7,249 nt of DNA from JAGVYE01 sp964502785 (lineage in GTDB: Archaea; Nanobdellota; Nanobdellia; Woesearchaeales; GW2011-AR9): contig CAZCXW010000056.1 in the NCBI GenBank assembly GCA_964502785.1, forward strand, positions 1 to 7,249, given 5' to 3'. Shown in pieces: positions 6,681-7,249 of the stretch. The translations under genes were made by a program, and so were the position numbers. The notes beneath the pieces are model-generated. The model had not been told where the DNA came from. It made no database searches and saw only the letters and a list, made by a program, of their open reading frames with translations. Numbering within the stretch: the first letter of the stretch is position 1; the number at the start of each line of letters is the position of its first letter.

Positions 6681-7249
6681 TTAAACCAATTTTTGGCTTT
6701 TTGGTAGGGCTATCAGCTTCTTATTCGCACCGTAGACACTTTTCATTTCGGGCAGACTAAGCAATGGTGCCGGCAAGCACAAATAGGCCATCGTATTGAG
6801 AGTGCTAAACGCGGCCTCCAATTCTGCTACATTAGCTTCATCCATTTCGGAAGTTCTGTCCAGTTCCATTTTTTTGAGAAAATCGTCGAGAGATCCTTGT
6901 TGTTCCTTGCTCTTTTGTCTCGTACGCTGCAATTTCATGTGGCTGATGAAGTGAAACACTTCTCCCTTTCCCGCATTAAAGCCAACAGCAACATAGGGCT
7001 GCCCATGCCTTTCTTTCATTTCATCGCTGGTGATAATTGATGTAACTTCTTTACTTTTTACATCAAAAACGTAACTGCTTCCCTCCAGCCACCATTGAGG
7101 ATGACATTGCGCGTAGTTCATGCCCATAAATTTACGCGCCAAATCACTCTTCGTTTCTATCTCTACAACTTCATCTCCCGTTGATTTAGTAAACACTAAT
7201 TTTCCTGGAAAACTCCTGGTAACGAGATGTAAAGCCCAATCTGTTGTTA
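6681..7249 (-). CDS. Unknown protein, 5' end outside the window
   Basis: I do not recognise this protein. A GTG codon at 7196 could be read as a start, giving 171 residues, but the frame stays open all the way to the window edge (…LHLVTRSFPGKLVFTKS…), and no Shine-Dalgarno stands before the GTG, so the gene most likely begins beyond 7249; at least 188 residues are visible. The visible part has a segment QPYVAVGFNAGKGEVFHFIS, followed by H, that resembles the 'pVav-f--GkGrVf---sH' hairpin near the end of glutamine-amidotransferase-like (ThuA-type) domains; this is a weak likeness. A charged, probably helical stretch follows (RTRQKSKEQQGSLDDFLKKM), then a C-terminal part rich in leucine and proline. 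No signal peptide or membrane segment is seen. It is the first visible gene of the minus operon, three bases before the pyruvate-kinase-like gene. Confidence 0.65.
   Translation of the reverse strand, partial: TTDWALHLVTRSFPGKLVFTKSTGDEVVEIETKSDLARKFMGMNYAQCHPQWWLEGSSYVFDVKSKEVTSIITSDEMKERHGQPYVAVGFNAGKGEVFHFISHMKLQRTRQKSKEQQGSLDDFLKKMELDRTSEMDEANVAELEAAFSTLNTMAYLCLPAPLLSLPEMKSVYGANKKLIALPKSQKLV

Noticed and set aside
6686..6703. Short inverted repeat CCAA/TTGG near the end of the unknown protein gene
   Set aside because: The repeat is short and AT-rich, lies within codons for KSQKLV, and precedes a gene only three bases away, so a terminator is unlikely.
1..7249. A defence or toxin-antitoxin island (ARH, phosphorylase-like and NAD genes can occur in such systems)
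   Set aside because: There is no ADP-ribosyltransferase toxin, nuclease, sensor, transposase, repeat array or integration site, and base composition looks even across the genes. Metabolic linkage fits the visible genes better.

Overview
The window is almost entirely coding and looks archaeal, AT-rich and compact. The main signs are a strong TATA box (TTTATAAATA, 991-1000) about 26 bases ahead of an ATG with no Shine-Dalgarno (a leaderless-type start), Shine-Dalgarno sites matching the archaeal GGAGGTGA type in front of other genes, and an N-terminal domain resembling the archaeal NadM type of NMN adenylyltransferase. I cannot name the species. A small-genome or DPANN-like archaeon is a guess from gene density only.

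Layout: (1) 35-913, minus: a GT-B glycosyltransferase-like protein with a KdtA-like C-terminal half. (2) 914-1021: a 108-base divergent promoter region. (3) 1022-3768, plus: two genes overlapping by ATGA. The first is a 551-residue fusion of a NadM-like nucleotidyltransferase domain with a class I SAM methyltransferase. The second is a 364-residue protein with a nucleoside-phosphorylase (NP-I/MTAN) type C-terminal half. (4) 3770-7249, minus: a tight operon read right to left, converging on the plus pair with one base between stop codons. It holds a partial unknown protein that runs off the window edge, a shortened pyruvate-kinase-like protein, quinolinate synthase (NadA), and an ADP-ribosylglycohydrolase (DraG/ARH family).

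Taken together, four of the seven proteins belong to, or descend from, families that handle NAD or its parts: NadA makes the NAD precursor quinolinate, ARH enzymes cleave ADP-ribosyl bonds, NadM-like domains bind or adenylylate NMN, and NP-I enzymes cleave N-glycosidic bonds of ribonucleosides. The companions (SAM methyltransferase, pyruvate-kinase-like barrel) have no standard place in NAD synthesis, and NadB/NadX and NadC are not in the window. The NadM-like domain appears to have lost its HxGH catalytic motif and the phosphorylase-like protein is far from standard enzymes. This could be an undescribed pyridine-nucleotide or ADP-ribose pathway, but the functional link is inference from neighbourhood and weak motif resemblance. 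Only NadA and the ARH protein are firm assignments.
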